A DNA stretch of 7,130 nt from Xanthobacteraceae bacterium (GTDB lineage: Bacteria; Pseudomonadota; Alphaproteobacteria; Rhizobiales; Xanthobacteraceae): the NCBI GenBank assembly GCA_030039655.1, contig JASHVC010000819.1, positions 1 through 7,130 of the forward strand, in the 5' to 3' direction. The translations under genes and the position numbers were made by a program. Below are positions 6,303-7,130 of the stretch, piece by piece (the first letter of the stretch is position 1; every line of letters begins with the position of its first letter). The notes beneath the pieces were generated by a model. It saw only the letters and a program-made list of their open reading frames with translations. It made no database searches and was not told the DNA's origin.

Positions 6303-6333
6303 AAGGCAGGGCAACGACCCTGCCTTTTCTTTT
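6303..6333 (+). terminator. Strong plus-strand intrinsic terminator without an annotated gene
   Basis: AAGGCAGGG, loop CAACGA, CCCTGCCTT: perfect 9-bp arms (6303-6311 with 6318-6326). The end of the stem runs into the T tract TTTTCTTTT (6325-6333). This is textbook Rho-independent architecture for a transcript moving rightward. On the minus strand the bases after the hairpin are not T-rich, so it does not serve the DUF1467 mRNA well. No plus-strand gene precedes it. Confidence 0.75.
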
Positions 6334-6369
6334 AGCTCCAGCCTCAAAATTATCGATTAAGGCGGATGA

Positions 6370-6392
6370 GCCAATATGAGCAACATATTGGC
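6370..6392 (-). terminator. Perfect hairpin in the 3' region of the epimerase / DUF1467 transcript
   Basis: GCCAATATG, loop of 5, CATATTGGC: perfect 9-bp arms beginning 14 nt after the DUF1467 stop on the minus strand. It is in the right place for a 3'-end structure of the two-gene mRNA, but the sequence after it (TCATCCGCC) is not a U tract. It may stabilise the 3' end or assist Rho-dependent release rather than act as a canonical terminator. Confidence 0.4.
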
Positions 6393-6406
6393 CGCTATGG
6401 CTATTC

Positions 6407-6679
6407 TCAGGGGTTCGGCGGCCCGAATTGGGCCATTAGGCTATCCAGGGAAACCAAGCGATCAGTGTAAACCACATAACAGGCGGCAAAGATCGCGCTC
6501 GCGACCACGGTGGTCCATATCAGCTTGCGTCCCAATTTTGGTACGACAGGCGCGCCGGGATCGGTCCCCGGCGTTACCTCGCCACCCTCATGCTGGCTGC
6601 GGACCCCCCACGGCAGGACCGCGAACAGCACCACCCACCAGATCAAAAAAAAGATCGCTATGGCGGTGGTGGTGGACAT
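6407..6679 (-). CDS. DUF1467 family small inner-membrane protein
   Basis: This 90-residue protein has two predicted transmembrane segments, at about 6-26 (AIAIFFLIWWVVLFAVLPWGV) and about 53-71. The loop between them contains RSQHEGGEVTPGTDPGAPVVPKLGRKLIWTT. The N-terminal FFLIWWVVLFAVLPWGVRSQ and the 'G(T/E)DPGAP' loop are characteristic of DUF1467, a family of unknown function common in Rhizobiales and usually found next to the methylmalonyl-CoA epimerase gene. Length is typical. Its ATG lies 8 nt after the epimerase stop with only a weak AGG close to the start, so translation is probably coupled to the upstream gene. The two genes form a short operon. Membrane placement is supported by sequence; a biochemical role is not known. 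Confidence 0.88.
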   Translation of the reverse strand: MSTTTAIAIFFLIWWVVLFAVLPWGVRSQHEGGEVTPGTDPGAPVVPKLGRKLIWTTVVASAIFAACYVVYTDRLVSLDSLMAQFGPPNP

Positions 6680-6687
6680 GCCTGCCG

Positions 6688-7092
6688 TCAGCTCTGCTCA
6701 AGCTCGACCAACGTCCCGACAAAATCCTTCGGGTGCAAAAACAGCACCGGCTTGCCGTGCGCACCGATCTTGGGCTCCCCGTCGCCGAGGACCCTGGCGC
6801 CAGCCGCCTTGAGCGCATCGCGAGCGGCGCGAATGTCGTCGACCTCGTAGCAGAGATGGTGCATGCCGCCATCCGGGTTCCGTTCCAGGAACTTGGCAAT
6901 GGGCGAACCCTGCCCGAGCGGCTCGAGCAGCTCGATCTTGGTATTGGGCAAGGTGATGAAGACCGTCGTCACGCCGTGGTCCGGCTGCGGCACTGCGGCC
7001 GACACGTGGGCGCCGAGTGTGTCGCGGTAAACGGCGGCCGCCTTGGCGATGTCGGGTACGGCGATGGCCACGTGATTGAGCTTGCCAATCAT
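6688..7092 (-). CDS. mce: Methylmalonyl-CoA epimerase
   Basis: The enzyme interconverts (S)- and (R)-methylmalonyl-CoA, linking propionyl-CoA carboxylase to methylmalonyl-CoA mutase in propionate, odd-chain and branched amino-acid metabolism. In some alphaproteobacteria it also serves the ethylmalonyl-CoA pathway. The 134-residue product is a VOC-fold protein with two beta-alpha-beta-beta-beta modules (about 3-58 and 75-132). It opens LNHVAIAVPDI with metal ligand His7. Further likely ligands are Glu54 in KIELLEPLG, His78 or His79 in GMHHLCYEVDD, and Glu130 in LVELEQ. The segment FLHPKDFVGTLVELEQ near the end is typical of the enzyme rather than of glyoxalase I. Length matches the family. AGGAGA lies 9 nt before the ATG, supporting this start. 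It heads an operon with the DUF1467 gene. Confidence 0.94.
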   Translation of the reverse strand: MIGKLNHVAIAVPDIAKAAAVYRDTLGAHVSAAVPQPDHGVTTVFITLPNTKIELLEPLGQGSPIAKFLERNPDGGMHHLCYEVDDIRAARDALKAAGARVLGDGEPKIGAHGKPVLFLHPKDFVGTLVELEQS

Positions 7093-7130
7093 GTTTCGAG
7101 CTCTCCTACACCCGGCACGGCCATCCTACA

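Larger units (their letters stand above)
5991..6406. other. Gene-free region between proS and the DUF1467 gene
   Basis: About 416 bp carry no gene I can support. It should contain the proS promoter, but I see no convincing paired -35/-10 on the minus strand (an isolated TTGTCA sits at 6121-6116). It is more AT-rich around 6080-6125 and holds an inverted repeat CAACAA-AATA-TTGTTG (6080-6095). On the plus strand it ends in a strong intrinsic terminator (6303-6333), and a 9-bp hairpin lies at 6370-6392. Short open frames on both strands around 6106-6333 read like protein (for example SIARKLGVDEGLTRNLKAG on the plus strand and DLDRYLKITALKLVVSAIAK on the minus strand), but none has a start with a ribosome binding site. 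They could be chance or decayed gene remnants. Confidence 0.5.

Noticed and set aside
6106..6333. Protein-like short frames between proS and the DUF1467 gene (DLDRYLKITALKLVVSAIAK on minus, SIARKLGVDEGLTRNLKAG on plus)
   Set aside because: No starts with ribosome sites, interrupted by stops, and no firm family match; they may be relics of a lost gene but cannot be called one.

Overview
The window looks like chromosomal DNA from a GC-rich alphaproteobacterium of the order Hyphomicrobiales (Rhizobiales), probably from the Bradyrhizobium / Rhodopseudomonas / Pseudolabrys side. This rests on three things: a DUF3551 secreted peptide typical of that group, a short-form ProS beginning [10 protein letters not shown], and a methylmalonyl-CoA epimerase / DUF1467 / proS / lol gene order. 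The genus is inferred from memory of families and was not searched.

Layout. Bases 1-483 hold no gene I can support. Two small plus-strand genes follow, at 484-714 and 893-1156. Both encode signal-peptide-bearing, cysteine-containing secreted proteins. Each has a near-perfect Shine-Dalgarno 6 nt before its ATG, and a hairpin terminator lies between them. All remaining genes are on the minus strand, so transcription runs from high to low coordinates: methylmalonyl-CoA epimerase (7092-6688), a DUF1467 membrane protein (6679-6407), about 416 bp without a gene, prolyl-tRNA synthetase (5990-4665), two tandem LolC/LolE-type permeases (4558-3290 and 3240-1942), and the ATPase lolD (1932-1192), which ends convergently with the DUF3551 gene.

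Function. The two permeases and LolD form the inner-membrane ABC machine that extracts outer-membrane lipoproteins and passes them to LolA. Methylmalonyl-CoA epimerase acts in propionyl-CoA / methylmalonyl-CoA metabolism, and ProS charges tRNA-Pro. These are housekeeping genes.

What stands out. The lol permease gene is duplicated in tandem. The copies align without a gap over 417 residues at about 79% identity (hand count). A 41-residue block entering and covering TM2 is identical, while part of the periplasmic domain differs at nearly half its positions. Both copies keep a LolC-like 'Hook' motif. Also notable are a strong plus-strand intrinsic terminator at 6303-6333 with no gene in front of it, a 9-bp perfect hairpin just after the DUF1467 gene, and an unrecognised six-cysteine secreted mini-protein. 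I found no mobile element, CRISPR array, tRNA or rRNA, and no convincing new defence or biosynthetic system.
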